Assembly (NCBI RefSeq): GCF_900143055.1
Contig: NZ_FRCW01000007.1
Coordinates: 62,001-126,000 of the forward strand
Direction of reading: 5' to 3'
Source: Fibrobacter sp. UWR3
Lineage (GTDB): Bacteria; Fibrobacterota; Fibrobacteria; Fibrobacterales; Fibrobacteraceae
Length of the DNA stretch: 64,000 nt
In this document: piece by piece, positions 5,974-14,011 of the stretch
How the letters are laid out: each line of letters starts with the position of its first letter
How positions within the stretch are numbered: the first letter of the stretch is position 1
Notes under the pieces: model-generated
Seen by the model: only the letters and a program-made list of their open reading frames with translations
Database searches by the model: none
What the model was told of the DNA's origin: nothing
Position numbers and translations under genes: made by a program

Positions 5974-8391
5974 TTATTTCAAAAAACCATATGAATACAC
6001 TTGGGGTTGAATTTTTTCAGATAGCGTTTTGTAAGCTTTTTCAAAGTGCTCAAAGTTAGTTGGAACAGTATTGCCAGATCCATTTTGAGCATTGAGAGCC
6101 TTGCATATTTGATACCACCCCACATCGGCACGATTCAATTTGAATTCGTCACGGATTTTGTGGTTGAACTGTTGCTTGAAATATTCTTGCCAAATTTTGC
6201 GACCTTCGTCAAGAACAGTTTGGGCTTCAACACTAAACGTTTTTCCTCTCATGTAACGAACCATAAAGTCGCTTTCGAAGCGACTGGACGCTCCAACCTC
6301 AGAGGCGGAGAAAGGAATAAAGTGATTGATTATATTCCACTTGCGGTTATTCCATTCAAGATTATTGGCGCTTGCGGTGAGATTTGAACCATTGAAGAGC
6401 ATATAAATCAAGCAATCGTTCTTGAATTCTTCGGAAAGGTCTGCGTTGGGTTGAAGGAATTGATCTCTATCATTAATCCAAGTATGAGGAATTACTTTTC
6501 TTACAGTAAAAACAACAGATACCTGCCATAAATTATTTTCTGTAACATATATTCCATGTCCTCCATTAAACCCCGAAGAGAAAAGTGCTGTTCTAGTGGG
6601 AGCCTGTTGCATATCATTGCTGTTGCACCAAAAATACGCAATTGCATTATCACACCATTGTGTCCCGCGCAAATCTTTCGTTGCTGTTCCCGGTGTCACT
6701 GCATTTTTTAGAGGAATACACAATTCCTTGTTGGGCTTTAGACGTTTAATCCATTTGGTAAGATAAGTATCAACGGGAATATTATAAAATGACTTACTTC
6801 CAACAGCATTAACATTTTTGTCAAGAATCTCACAGCTTATTTCAGAGGGGAACTCTGTCGGCTTATTCATAGTTTTCCAAATCAAAAAGCCTATTGGAAA
6901 TTCTCCTTTCAAACCCTCAAAGGACTTGCAATGAACAATAAATCCACCTAAATATTTCGCATTCCATTGAATTCTAAATTTTTCCATTGTTTGTGCATTT
7001 ATGTGTTTCAATGTACTAAACATCGCCAATGTTGCATTAGGAATTTCTTTTGAAATCCTTGCTACGAACTGCGTGTATAATTCATTACTCGCCTTGCCGA
7101 ATTCATCCATTCCTTTTCTAGCAAATTTTGTATCAGCAACGCCAATCTTACTAGCATCGGTACCCACGCCATTTACCGCATTATCAGAACTTGTCGCCTC
7201 TGCATACGGTGGATTTATCAGCACCAACAACTTTTTCTTACCTTCGTTCGCATCGTGGATCACATCGCGTAGGCTCTGCGGAATTTTATCTGTTAGGTTG
7301 TAATCAATTTTACCATCATTCGTAATATCATCGTTTAGGTAGTCGTACTGAAAACGTTCTGCTTCCACGCAGATCTTGGCAGATTTCATGATATTCACAT
7401 CTTCTTCGTCAAGTGTGCTCATAAAAAGATGGCGGTGGTTGCTATGCTTGGCCTCGAGGTTTCCTACTCCACAGCACATATCCCACACATAGTAATTTTT
7501 CTGCCAGTTTGCACCAAGCGTTTTTTCAAGCAAGTCGTAAGCCTTGTCAACCACTGGCAGAGGAGTGTAGTATGCTCCCTTGAAAGTTCTCTCTTCAACA
7601 GGAATCAAGCTATCGCGACGTTCTAATAAGTACGTTCGGTGTTTTTCTTCTGGCGGCCTATGGTATATCGTCCAAAAGTGGCTATAACCATCTGTAGATC
7701 CCAACTCATAAAGTTTTCCGTTTAAACTAAATACAGGATTATTCCCCTTATGCAACAGCTCTGCAGAAAGATGTTGATGGGTGCTAACCGTGCCATCACT
7801 CATAATGTCAGCATAAAAGAATTCGGCGTAGTTCTCAGGGGATGCTCCGACAATTTCTTTCCCGACCATCTCAACCCATTTGTCAAACACCTGTTTCAAA
7901 TTGTCGGGAGTAATCTGCGTGCGAATGATTTCGCCTTTATCAATGGCATTGCGGAAAGTGTCAATAAATTCTTGTTCGTGCGTTTCGATATTGAAGCTCA
8001 CAAAATGCGTGCCAATGTACTGGCTCACCATATCGAGTGCATCGCGGGTGACATCGCTTGCCGACTTACCCCACATGCTTTTCATTTTTTTATTTTGCAG
8101 AAGTGGAAGTGCCACATCGGTTTTCATAATAGCCGCTTTCACGCTATCAACCACACAAAGAAATGGCGGAATATATTCTCCATCATCCAAGGCCTTGTGA
8201 ATGTAAAAAAGCAACTGCGTAAACATTTCGTAGAGGGACTTCTTGGAGCCAAACTTGGCCTCGAACCAAACCTCGCGCGTCTGGATGTCGATGAGGTTAC
8301 GTTGCACGCCTTTAAGGTGCAATGCCTTGATGTACTCGGCTTTCACGTCTTCTTCGGACGAGGCTTTCTGCAGTCTTTCGAACAGGCTCAT
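5974..8391 (-). CDS. Type IIG restriction-modification enzyme (N6-adenine methyltransferase)
   Basis: The 805-residue protein fuses nuclease and methyltransferase. The N-terminus has a PD-(D/E)xK-like site (D35 ... E44-A-K46 in IDIQTREVWFEAK). The central methyltransferase has motif I-like WDMCCGVGNLE (about residue 303) and motif IV NPPYAEA (about residue 391), typical of gamma-class N6-adenine enzymes. The C-terminal 250 residues are probably the target-recognition part. Expected role: methylate and cut DNA at one specific site, alone, as phage defence. A good ribosome site (AAGGAG) precedes the ATG. No separate specificity or nuclease gene is nearby. It is flanked on both sides by the structured RNA elements A and B. 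Confidence 0.85.
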   Translation of the reverse strand: MSLFERLQKASSEEDVKAEYIKALHLKGVQRNLIDIQTREVWFEAKFGSKKSLYEMFTQLLFYIHKALDDGEYIPPFLCVVDSVKAAIMKTDVALPLLQNKKMKSMWGKSASDVTRDALDMVSQYIGTHFVSFNIETHEQEFIDTFRNAIDKGEIIRTQITPDNLKQVFDKWVEMVGKEIVGASPENYAEFFYADIMSDGTVSTHQHLSAELLHKGNNPVFSLNGKLYELGSTDGYSHFWTIYHRPPEEKHRTYLLERRDSLIPVEERTFKGAYYTPLPVVDKAYDLLEKTLGANWQKNYYVWDMCCGVGNLEAKHSNHRHLFMSTLDEEDVNIMKSAKICVEAERFQYDYLNDDITNDGKIDYNLTDKIPQSLRDVIHDANEGKKKLLVLINPPYAEATSSDNAVNGVGTDASKIGVADTKFARKGMDEFGKASNELYTQFVARISKEIPNATLAMFSTLKHINAQTMEKFRIQWNAKYLGGFIVHCKSFEGLKGEFPIGFLIWKTMNKPTEFPSEISCEILDKNVNAVGSKSFYNIPVDTYLTKWIKRLKPNKELCIPLKNAVTPGTATKDLRGTQWCDNAIAYFWCNSNDMQQAPTRTALFSSGFNGGHGIYVTENNLWQVSVVFTVRKVIPHTWINDRDQFLQPNADLSEEFKNDCLIYMLFNGSNLTASANNLEWNNRKWNIINHFIPFSASEVGASSRFESDFMVRYMRGKTFSVEAQTVLDEGRKIWQEYFKQQFNHKIRDEFKLNRADVGWYQICKALNAQNGSGNTVPTNFEHFEKAYKTLSEKIQPQVYSYGFLK

Positions 8392-8455
8392 TTTAACTCC
8401 TTGTATAAAAGTCCACTCGACTCTTACTCAGGAGCACAAAAACTTTAGCCAAAAC

Positions 8456-8662
8456 AAAAAAAAGGCGTGGAGTCGCAGCGCTTACCGAACCTGCGGGCTA
8501 CCACACCCTACCATACAATAAGCACAAACGACCCACGCCCAATATGGGCGTGAGCGTTCGTCTTACTCTCGTATGGATTGAAAGTGGTAGTTTCAGGTTC
8601 GAGAATAAGAGACGAATCTCAAAAATTCCGGTCGCTCCGCACCATTCGGTGAGAGCTATGTC
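8456..8662 (-). ncRNA. Structured RNA element B, leader of the type IIG R-M gene
   Basis: Second copy of the element, lying 65 bp upstream of the type IIG start and pointing into it. P1: 8561-8571 with 8600-8610, extendable by GTTCGTC/GACGAAT. P3: 8464-8475 with 8529-8539, then eight T on the minus strand. Inner stem: 8478-8484 with 8519-8525. Long-range helix: 8486-8493/8498-8504 with 8584-8590/8594-8601. Third helix: 8511-8516 with 8571-8576. A hairpin CACGCCC/GGGCGTG (8534-8540 with 8546-8552) would compete with P3. A promoter-like TTGTCGCA-N9-TATTTT lies just upstream (8691 to 8669). The G-U pair in the inner stem fits only the minus strand. Confidence 0.72.
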
Positions 8663-8668
8663 AATCTC

Positions 8669-8691
8669 AAAATAGCATATATTTGCGACAA
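8669..8691 (-). promoter_or_regulatory. TTGTCGCA-N9-TATTTT promoter-like element for RNA B and the R-M gene
   Basis: On the minus strand TTGTCGCA (8691-8684) is followed after 9 bases by TATTTT (8674-8669). The same arrangement occurs on the plus strand before the tandem AAA ATPase, the WYL regulator and the zinc-ribbon gene. A transcript would begin near 8662, just upstream of element B. The spacing is too short for a normal -35/-10 pair, so the 8-mer may be an operator or activator site next to the -10 box. Confidence 0.5.
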
Positions 8692-8813
8692 ATATATCTG
8701 CATCCGCAATTTTTTGAAAAATTTCGCGTTTTTCTCTTGACGACAGTTTGTAATTAGTGTATATTTGTGCAGTAGTTCCTGTTTTTTCTTGCTTGTAAAC
8801 AGAGGTGTATGAT

Positions 8814-9032
8814 ATGAATAAGCGAAATGCAGTCGTGCAAAAGAGCGGTTCGCCCGCACCCGAAAGGACACAATTTTCCCTGATAGACGAAGAGTTGCTG
8901 AAATTGCGTGTTTACGCGATTCGCGGGTTTGATATCAAAATTTTTGATATCAAATCGGGACGGAACAAGAAAACTGCCTTACGCCTTTACGGAACAAGGC
9001 ATCAAGTAGCTTCATCCTATTCAATTTTTTAA
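8814..9032 (+). CDS. Short hypothetical protein, possible remnant
   Basis: A 72-residue frame begins at ATG 8814, 8 bases after AGAGG, which is a reasonable ribosome site. The sequence (MNKRNAVVQKSGSPAPE..., then RTQFSLIDEELLKLRV) resembles the start of a larger enzyme rather than a complete small protein, and the rest is low in complexity (DIKIFDIK repeat). It may be the truncated 5' end of a lost gene. I cannot assign a function. It lies between RNA element B and the toxin-antitoxin pair, in an AT-rich stretch. Confidence 0.35.
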   Translation: MNKRNAVVQKSGSPAPERTQFSLIDEELLKLRVYAIRGFDIKIFDIKSGRNKKTALRLYGTRHQVASSYSIF

Positions 9033-9039
9033 GTATTTA

Positions 9040-9068
9040 TTGACAAGTAATAAAAAGTAATATATATT
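9040..9068 (+). promoter_or_regulatory. Sigma-70-type promoter of the toxin-antitoxin pair
   Basis: TTGACA (9040-9045) and TATATT (9063-9068) are separated by exactly 17 bp. The toxin ATG at 9073 lies only 4 bp after the -10 box, so the message is probably leaderless, or translation starts at the second ATG (9088). Confidence 0.75.
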
Positions 9069-9072
9069 TATT

Positions 9073-9348
9073 ATGTACAATGTTTTAATGTCAAGAAGAG
9101 TCTCTAGGGCCGTTTCAACGATGCCAATAGCGCAACAAGAAAAACTTGCTTTGCTTGTTGATGACATTAAGCTGAATGGACCCGTTAGGACAAATTGGCC
9201 GAATTACGGGATTCTAGCAGGAACGTCGACTCACCATTGTCACCTTTCCCACAAATGGGTGGCATGTTGGATTGAAACAGAAAAAGGTATAACAGTTGAG
9301 GTAACATATGCTGGCAGTCGTGGAAGCGCCCCCTATGCAGAACACTGA
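9073..9348 (+). CDS. HigB/RelE-like toxin of a toxin-antitoxin pair
   Basis: The 91-residue protein has the compact HigB/RelE form: an N-terminal helix pair, then GPVRTNWPNYGIL, HHCHLSHKWVACWIE and a last strand VEVTYAGSRGSAPY. Toxins of this superfamily are ribosome-dependent mRNA interferases, and the basic/His pattern here fits the 'cytotoxic translational repressor' subgroup. It precedes an HTH antitoxin gene, the HigBA order, and overlaps it by 14 bp if the antitoxin starts at 9335. A consensus promoter lies directly upstream and suggests a leaderless mRNA. No ribosome site is seen. Confidence 0.82.
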   Translation: MYNVLMSRRVSRAVSTMPIAQQEKLALLVDDIKLNGPVRTNWPNYGILAGTSTHHCHLSHKWVACWIETEKGITVEVTYAGSRGSAPYAEH

Positions 9349-9715
9349 TGAACCCGTGTCGTTCAGAGTTTCGGGCAAGAACATCCCGAAGCCCGTCATC
9401 GCCTTTTTGGACGCTCTTTTTCCTGATTCCGTCCGTATCGATGAAGACGATGATGCGCTTGAGCCGGTGGAAGAATTGGGTTGGTACAAAAAAGCGAAGA
9501 AGAGGATGAACCCCGCAAAAGCGTTGAAAATAATGCGGGTAAATGCGGGGCTTACCCAGGCGCAATTGGCCAAAAAGGTTGGTCTCGCAAAACAGAATTA
9601 CAATTCGCTTGAACGTGGCGCCAGACCCATTTCTATGCTCATGTCAAAGAAATTAGCCGATGCCCTCGGGACATCTTATTTGATGTTTTTCCGCGAAAAT
9701 AAAAGCAAGTTATAG
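9335..9715 (+). CDS. HigA-like antitoxin with XRE helix-turn-helix
   Basis: The protein (126 residues from ATG 9335; an ATG at 9308 would add 9) has an N-terminal region that probably wraps the toxin, an acidic middle (RIDEDDDALE), and a C-terminal Cro/XRE HTH: ALKIMRVNAGLTQAQLAKKV, QNYNSLERGARPIS. Antitoxins of this type bind the toxin and repress their own promoter. I prefer the start at 9335, inside the toxin's last codons, because the upstream segment codes for the toxin C-terminus in another frame. It is translated together with the toxin. Confidence 0.82.
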   Translation: MQNTDEPVSFRVSGKNIPKPVIAFLDALFPDSVRIDEDDDALEPVEELGWYKKAKKRMNPAKALKIMRVNAGLTQAQLAKKVGLAKQNYNSLERGARPISMLMSKKLADALGTSYLMFFRENKSKL

Positions 9716-9736
9716 TCTGTCGTAATCCAGCTAATT

Positions 9737-10321
9737 TCATTCTCTCGTCGTTACAGGATATACGTGCCTGATTTCTTGCTTGTGCGGAGAGCGCCCTTTA
9801 TACGTACTTTCGATTCGATATTCATCAAACGAATTGCGTTGGGGCAAACATTCCATTTCGGCGAGTTCAAGTAGCGCTTTAAGCCAAGTGGTTGCGCAAG
9901 TGCACGCGATGCCGTTCATTTCCCAGCGGATTAAAGGTGGATGGGCGGCGTCGGGACTTGAACCATTTCCCCAACTTGCATCATGTTTCCAGTATGTGAG
10001 TTTGCCGATTTGTTCCGTTAGCGTTTCTGGGATTTCCTCAAATACGATATACCCTTCACCAAATCTGCCGGGATGCCCTGAACAGCAATAACGAGTCCTG
10101 CAACCATCCATGCTGTTAAGCCGCATAATGGTATCCGCCAGTGCCGTATCAATGGCTCTGTAACCGTCCTTGTGCAGAAAATCAAGTTCCTGAACGTTTA
10201 TCGGGGTTTCACTGATATAGCGACGCTTTTCAAAGTTTACGAAAGTTATATCAGACTGTAACATGTTGCGGATTTTCGGGCTCTCCATATCCCTAACGAA
10301 TGTAATTTCTGTCTTTTTCAT
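9737..10321 (-). CDS. Hypothetical protein with Cys/His-rich RYCCSGHPG motif
   Basis: I do not recognise this 194-residue protein by name. It contains a helical stretch (AIDTALADTIMRLNSMDGC) followed by TRYCCSGHPGRFGEGYIVFEE, a pattern I recall from small phage- and plasmid-borne proteins of unknown role. Cys residues are otherwise few (IACTCATTW). There is no signal peptide. It is convergent with the antitoxin gene, 21 bp away, and divergent from the tandem AAA ATPase gene. A metal-binding role for the Cys/His cluster is a guess. Confidence 0.6.
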   Translation of the reverse strand: MKKTEITFVRDMESPKIRNMLQSDITFVNFEKRRYISETPINVQELDFLHKDGYRAIDTALADTIMRLNSMDGCRTRYCCSGHPGRFGEGYIVFEEIPETLTEQIGKLTYWKHDASWGNGSSPDAAHPPLIRWEMNGIACTCATTWLKALLELAEMECLPQRNSFDEYRIESTYKGRSPHKQEIRHVYPVTTRE

Positions 10322-10426
10322 ATTCGATTCCTGCTGAATATCTAAAAATATCTTTTATATGCGGCAAATATTGTCGTTTGTCGCTCTAGCGTTTTTTTTG
10401 GGGGGGGTGGCTTTATGCGTCATTAG

Positions 10427-10449
10427 TTGTCGCATTCTCAATCTATATT
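10427..10449 (+). promoter_or_regulatory. TTGTCGCA-N9-TATATT element before the tandem AAA ATPase
   Basis: TTGTCGCA at 10427-10434 and TATATT at 10444-10449, 9 bp apart, as in the three other copies in this island. Further downstream, GTCGCG/CGCGAC (10468-10473 and 10497-10502) form a dyad just before the start codon, in the presumed leader. Confidence 0.5.
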
Positions 10450-10522
10450 AAGAGTGTTAAAAAAAATGTCGCGGGGTGCTTTACGTTTTTGACTTTCGCG
10501 ACGATATATAGGTGAGGATTGT

Positions 10523-12856
10523 ATGAAGAAGAATTATTTTAAGGGTGTACTGGGCTCGCTCAAGGCCGGCCGCTATGACAAGAAGATTACACACGACTTC
10601 GTGACGCTCAAGAGTTACGAGTACTGGATCCGCATGATGCGCGCCTCCAAGAGCATGCCGGATGCGGATGACTGCATCGCGATTTTCACGAAGGAGGCCG
10701 CCTCGCGCGTGCTGAAGGACCTCTCGGAGCATTTCGAGAAGCTCAATGCCGAAGAGGACTGCATTACCGGTGCCGCCAAGAAGCGGTTCGTGAAGGAAGT
10801 GAACGGGAGTTACGCCGGAAAGAGGCTCCGCTGCGACGAAAGCAGCGAGGAGACGAGCGTTGCTTACCAGAGGCGCCAAATGGCGGTTGTGCGCTTTAAC
10901 GATGTAATCGACAGGTCGTGTTCCGTCAAGGAGATTGCCGATTTCGTGCGCAACTACCTGTGCGGCGAGGGCATTTTCGACACCTCCTCGCAGAAGGTGT
11001 TTTACGAGAGCGTCGCCCGCGAGCTCGAGAAGGTTCTTGCGGAGAATTGCAGCGTGGACGACGGATATTTCCGCCGCCTGAACATTGTGCAGAACGCGTT
11101 CAACCTGAGCGACGCCGAGATGGAAATCGTGCTGTTCTCGTGGATTTTCTTCAACAAGGAGCAGTGCAGTTCGCTCCTGGACATGATTGGTTCACGCAGG
11201 TTCCGCGGGGCGGCGCTCCCGGATGTTTTCCCGCAGCTTTATCCGGATGTGGATTTCGAGAACCTGGTCTCGAACAAGGGGACTCTCAAGCAGATGGGTA
11301 TCCTGGACGAAGACCTCGATATTTCCAAGCGAATCGGGATGTTCCTGGACGGGCATTCGGGCAATGACCTGGACAGCCTCTACTTCAGGGTTTACGAGGG
11401 CGGCTGCGTGCCGTACAAGAAACTCTGCCGCAAGGACCCGAAGGTGGAAATGGCTTTCGACATGATCAAGCACGCGAAGGTGGGCGAGGGTCTGAACATT
11501 TTCTTCTACGGGGTCGAGGGTACCGGCAAGACTGAACTCGCGAAGGCGATTGCGAAGGAACTCAAGCGCCCGCTGGTGCTCACCAACATCAGCACTGAGG
11601 GCGTGCATCGCGACAGCAAGGAAAACTCGGTGGTGCGTAGCCGCATGGGGAGTATCCTGTATGCCGCCACCAAGTACCAGAAGAAGAAGGCGATTCTCCT
11701 GGTGGATGAATCCGACGTGATTCTCAACTGCTGCGAGAAGGGAGCGCTGAACTTCTTCCTGGAACAGATCAAGATTCCGGTCATCTGGATTTCGAACAAC
11801 ATTGGCTATATCGAGAATAGCACGCTGCGCAGGTTCGACTATTCCGTGCGATTCGAACGCCCCGATGTCGAAAAGCGCGAACAGGTGTGGCAGTCCGTGG
11901 TGAGCGAACAGGGTGCAGGCGCGATTATCTCGGAAGAGGAACTGAAGCGCTTTGCTTCGGAGTTCCAGATTACGGCGGGCGGCATTACGCAGGCGATTGC
12001 GGGCACCAAGAAGTTGCTGGAGTCGGGCTGCAAGGTGGACCCGCTGGAGAGCATTCGCACCATCGCGGAGGCGCAGGCGAACCTGCTGAACCTCGACATG
12101 GAATACGCGAGCCGCGACAAGGAAAGCCGTGCGCCGCGCTACCTGCTCGATGCCATCAACACCGACGCGGACATGCCGAAAATCCTGAAGGTGATGAGCG
12201 CGTTTGACGCGAAATGGAAGGACATGCAGAAGGGCGACCGCGCCGATAGCCTGAACATGCTCCTGTACGGGGCGCCCGGTACCGGCAAGACGGAATTCGC
12301 GAAGCATATTGCCCGCACTCTCGACCGCAAGCTAATAATCAAGAAGGCGAGCGACCTGCTGAACTGCTACGTAGGCGAGACCGAGAAGGCAATCCGCAAG
12401 ATGTTCAAGGAAGCGGAAGAGAAGAAGGCGATTCTATTCCTGGACGAGGCGGACAGCATGATTCGCGACCGCAGCGGAGCCGCCCGCAACTGGGAGGTGA
12501 CGCAGGTGAACGAGATGCTCACGCAGATGGAGAACTTCAAGGGGATCTTCATCGCGGCGACGAACTTTGAGGGGGAACTCGATACGGCGTCCCGCAGGCG
12601 CTTTGCGCTGAAGGTGAAGTTCGGCTACCTGAAGCCCGAAGGCATCGAGGCCCTGTGGAAGGGATTCTTCCCGAAGGTCGAAATGCCCGAGGCGGCGCGT
12701 GGCCTGCGCATGCTCACTCCGGGCGACTTCAACGCTGCATACGCATCGCTCCGTTTTTACGACGAGAGCGAACTCACCGCGGAAGCAGTCCTCAATGCGC
12801 TCAAGTCGGAGCTTGCCTACAAGGATAGCCGCGAAGGACGCACGATGGGGCTGTAG
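10523..12856 (+). CDS. Tandem AAA+ ATPase (two AAA domains)
   Basis: The 777-residue protein has an unassigned N-terminal half followed by two AAA+ modules. The first has Walker A GVEGTGKTE (about residue 328) and Walker B AILLVDESD (about 390). The second has GAPGTGKTEFAKHIA (about 581), ILFLDEADSM (about 636) and a clear sensor/arginine-finger region (FIAATNFEGELD, SRRRFALK). This matches soluble Cdc48/FtsH-like remodelling ATPases without membrane or protease parts. It is followed at 105 bp by a WYL regulator gene. ATPase plus WYL regulator is a frequent pairing in defence islands; the substrate is unknown. It has its own promoter-like element. Confidence 0.85.
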   Translation: MKKNYFKGVLGSLKAGRYDKKITHDFVTLKSYEYWIRMMRASKSMPDADDCIAIFTKEAASRVLKDLSEHFEKLNAEEDCITGAAKKRFVKEVNGSYAGKRLRCDESSEETSVAYQRRQMAVVRFNDVIDRSCSVKEIADFVRNYLCGEGIFDTSSQKVFYESVARELEKVLAENCSVDDGYFRRLNIVQNAFNLSDAEMEIVLFSWIFFNKEQCSSLLDMIGSRRFRGAALPDVFPQLYPDVDFENLVSNKGTLKQMGILDEDLDISKRIGMFLDGHSGNDLDSLYFRVYEGGCVPYKKLCRKDPKVEMAFDMIKHAKVGEGLNIFFYGVEGTGKTELAKAIAKELKRPLVLTNISTEGVHRDSKENSVVRSRMGSILYAATKYQKKKAILLVDESDVILNCCEKGALNFFLEQIKIPVIWISNNIGYIENSTLRRFDYSVRFERPDVEKREQVWQSVVSEQGAGAIISEEELKRFASEFQITAGGITQAIAGTKKLLESGCKVDPLESIRTIAEAQANLLNLDMEYASRDKESRAPRYLLDAINTDADMPKILKVMSAFDAKWKDMQKGDRADSLNMLLYGAPGTGKTEFAKHIARTLDRKLIIKKASDLLNCYVGETEKAIRKMFKEAEEKKAILFLDEADSMIRDRSGAARNWEVTQVNEMLTQMENFKGIFIAATNFEGELDTASRRRFALKVKFGYLKPEGIEALWKGFFPKVEMPEAARGLRMLTPGDFNAAYASLRFYDESELTAEAVLNALKSELAYKDSREGRTMGL

Positions 12857-12884
12857 TTAATCGGTGCAAAAAAAACGACTGTAT

Positions 12885-12940
12885 TTGTCGCAAAAGAGAA
12901 CTATTTTTCCCTAAATAGTTCTTTTTGTTTATATTTAGGG
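12885..12940 (+). promoter_or_regulatory. Promoter/operator region of the WYL regulator gene
   Basis: TTGTCGCA (12885-12892), then 9 bp, then TATTTT (12902-12907). Overlapping dyads follow: CTATTT/AAATAG (12901-12906 with 12913-12918) and CCCTAAATA/TATTTAGGG (12909-12917 with 12932-12940). A strong AGGAGG ribosome site follows at about 12952. The dyads are candidate autoregulatory operators. Confidence 0.5.
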
Positions 12941-12961
12941 AGAGTATATCCAGGAGGCATT

Positions 12962-13978
12962 ATGGCGGAGATGACCCGCGGCGAAAGAACTGTGCAGCTT
13001 TTTGCGAAGGTGATTTCGAACCCCGACAAGAAATTCACCGTGAGCGACCTGATGGCATCCTTCAACATTCCCGACGAGGAAAGGCGCAACGTGCAGCGCG
13101 ACATGCGTTTTTTGTCGGAGATGGATGGCGGCCGCTACATCGCCTGCGAAACCGAGGGCCGCACGGCGGTCTACCGTTCTGCGCTCCACAACGCGGAACG
13201 CCTGCTGTTCCCGAACTTTGAGAACACCATGCTGCATTTCATATTCCTGAAGCGCATCGCGAATATATACCCTGCGACAAGCGAAATCATCACGCAGCTC
13301 CTGGAACGTATCGAGAAAAGCCTGCCTACCCGCGAGCAGAAATCGCTCCGGCAGCTCGGTGACGACCTGAATACGAAAATACTTTTCATGGGGACTCCGC
13401 CCGATATCGAGGAGGATGCGAGCGAAAAGATCCGCACCATCTTGCAGGCGATTCACGACCACCGCAAAATTGACGTGGTCTACCGCGATGGCGGCGATTC
13501 CGAGAAGCAGTCGACGCGCATCCCGCTGATGGTCATTATTTACGAGGACGAACTCTATGTGGGTTGCCAGTCCGAAAAGCATGCGGGCGACACGTATACG
13601 CTCAAGTTCAGGCGCATGAAGAGCGTGAAACTCTCGAAGCAGACGTTTGTCGAAGACCCGAAGATTGTGGACAAGTTGCGCCGGCAGGTGACATCGGGCG
13701 CGGCGTTTTTGAGCGGGCAGGAACCGAAACTCCAAGATATCGAAATCGAGTTCGAGAGCCGGGCTCGCCTCTACCTAGAAGAAAACCCGTTCAACCGCTC
13801 CATGAAAATCGGCAAGACGAAGGACGGGAAAATCAACGTGAGGCTCAAGGCCGAGGTAAACCAGCTCCTGTTCAACTGGGTCGTGTCTTTCTCGAACGTG
13901 GCGCACGTAAAAAAGCCTGCCGCATTGCGCAGCAGACTCAAGGAATTCGCGGAATACCTGACGGAAACCTACGGCTAG
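12962..13978 (+). CDS. WYL-domain transcriptional regulator
   Basis: The 338-residue protein starts with a winged-helix segment (LFAKVISNPDKKFTVSDLMASFNI, ERRNVQRDMRFLSEM) and continues into a WYL domain (KIDVVYRDGGDSEKQSTRIP, MVIIYEDELYVGCQSEK, YTLKFRRMKSVKL) with a C-terminal WCX-like part (FESRARLYLEENPFN, NQLLFNWVVSF). WYL proteins sense ligands, often nucleic-acid derived, and commonly repress phage-defence operons. ATG 12962 follows a perfect AGGAGG site. It sits between the tandem AAA ATPase and a BspA-like gene on the same strand. It is the best candidate for binding the TTGTCGCA element found four times in this island (inference). Confidence 0.85.
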   Translation: MAEMTRGERTVQLFAKVISNPDKKFTVSDLMASFNIPDEERRNVQRDMRFLSEMDGGRYIACETEGRTAVYRSALHNAERLLFPNFENTMLHFIFLKRIANIYPATSEIITQLLERIEKSLPTREQKSLRQLGDDLNTKILFMGTPPDIEEDASEKIRTILQAIHDHRKIDVVYRDGGDSEKQSTRIPLMVIIYEDELYVGCQSEKHAGDTYTLKFRRMKSVKLSKQTFVEDPKIVDKLRRQVTSGAAFLSGQEPKLQDIEIEFESRARLYLEENPFNRSMKIGKTKDGKINVRLKAEVNQLLFNWVVSFSNVAHVKKPAALRSRLKEFAEYLTETYG

Positions 13979-14011
13979 GGCAATACAAATATTTTAGCCG
14001 AGGAGGTTTGC

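Noticed and set aside
8529-8540. tRNA or tmRNA-like 3' end in the terminal stem of element B
   Set aside because: No cloverleaf, anticodon arm or CCA; the resemblance is limited to a GGTTCG-like segment.
8464-8610. Integron attC site
   Set aside because: Foldable repeats flank a gene, but the required core sequences RYYYAAC and GTTRRRY are missing and no integrase gene is present.
5733-8662. CRISPR array or tracrRNA
   Set aside because: No regularly spaced identical repeats and no cas genes; the only Cas4-like domain is in the DUF2779 protein.
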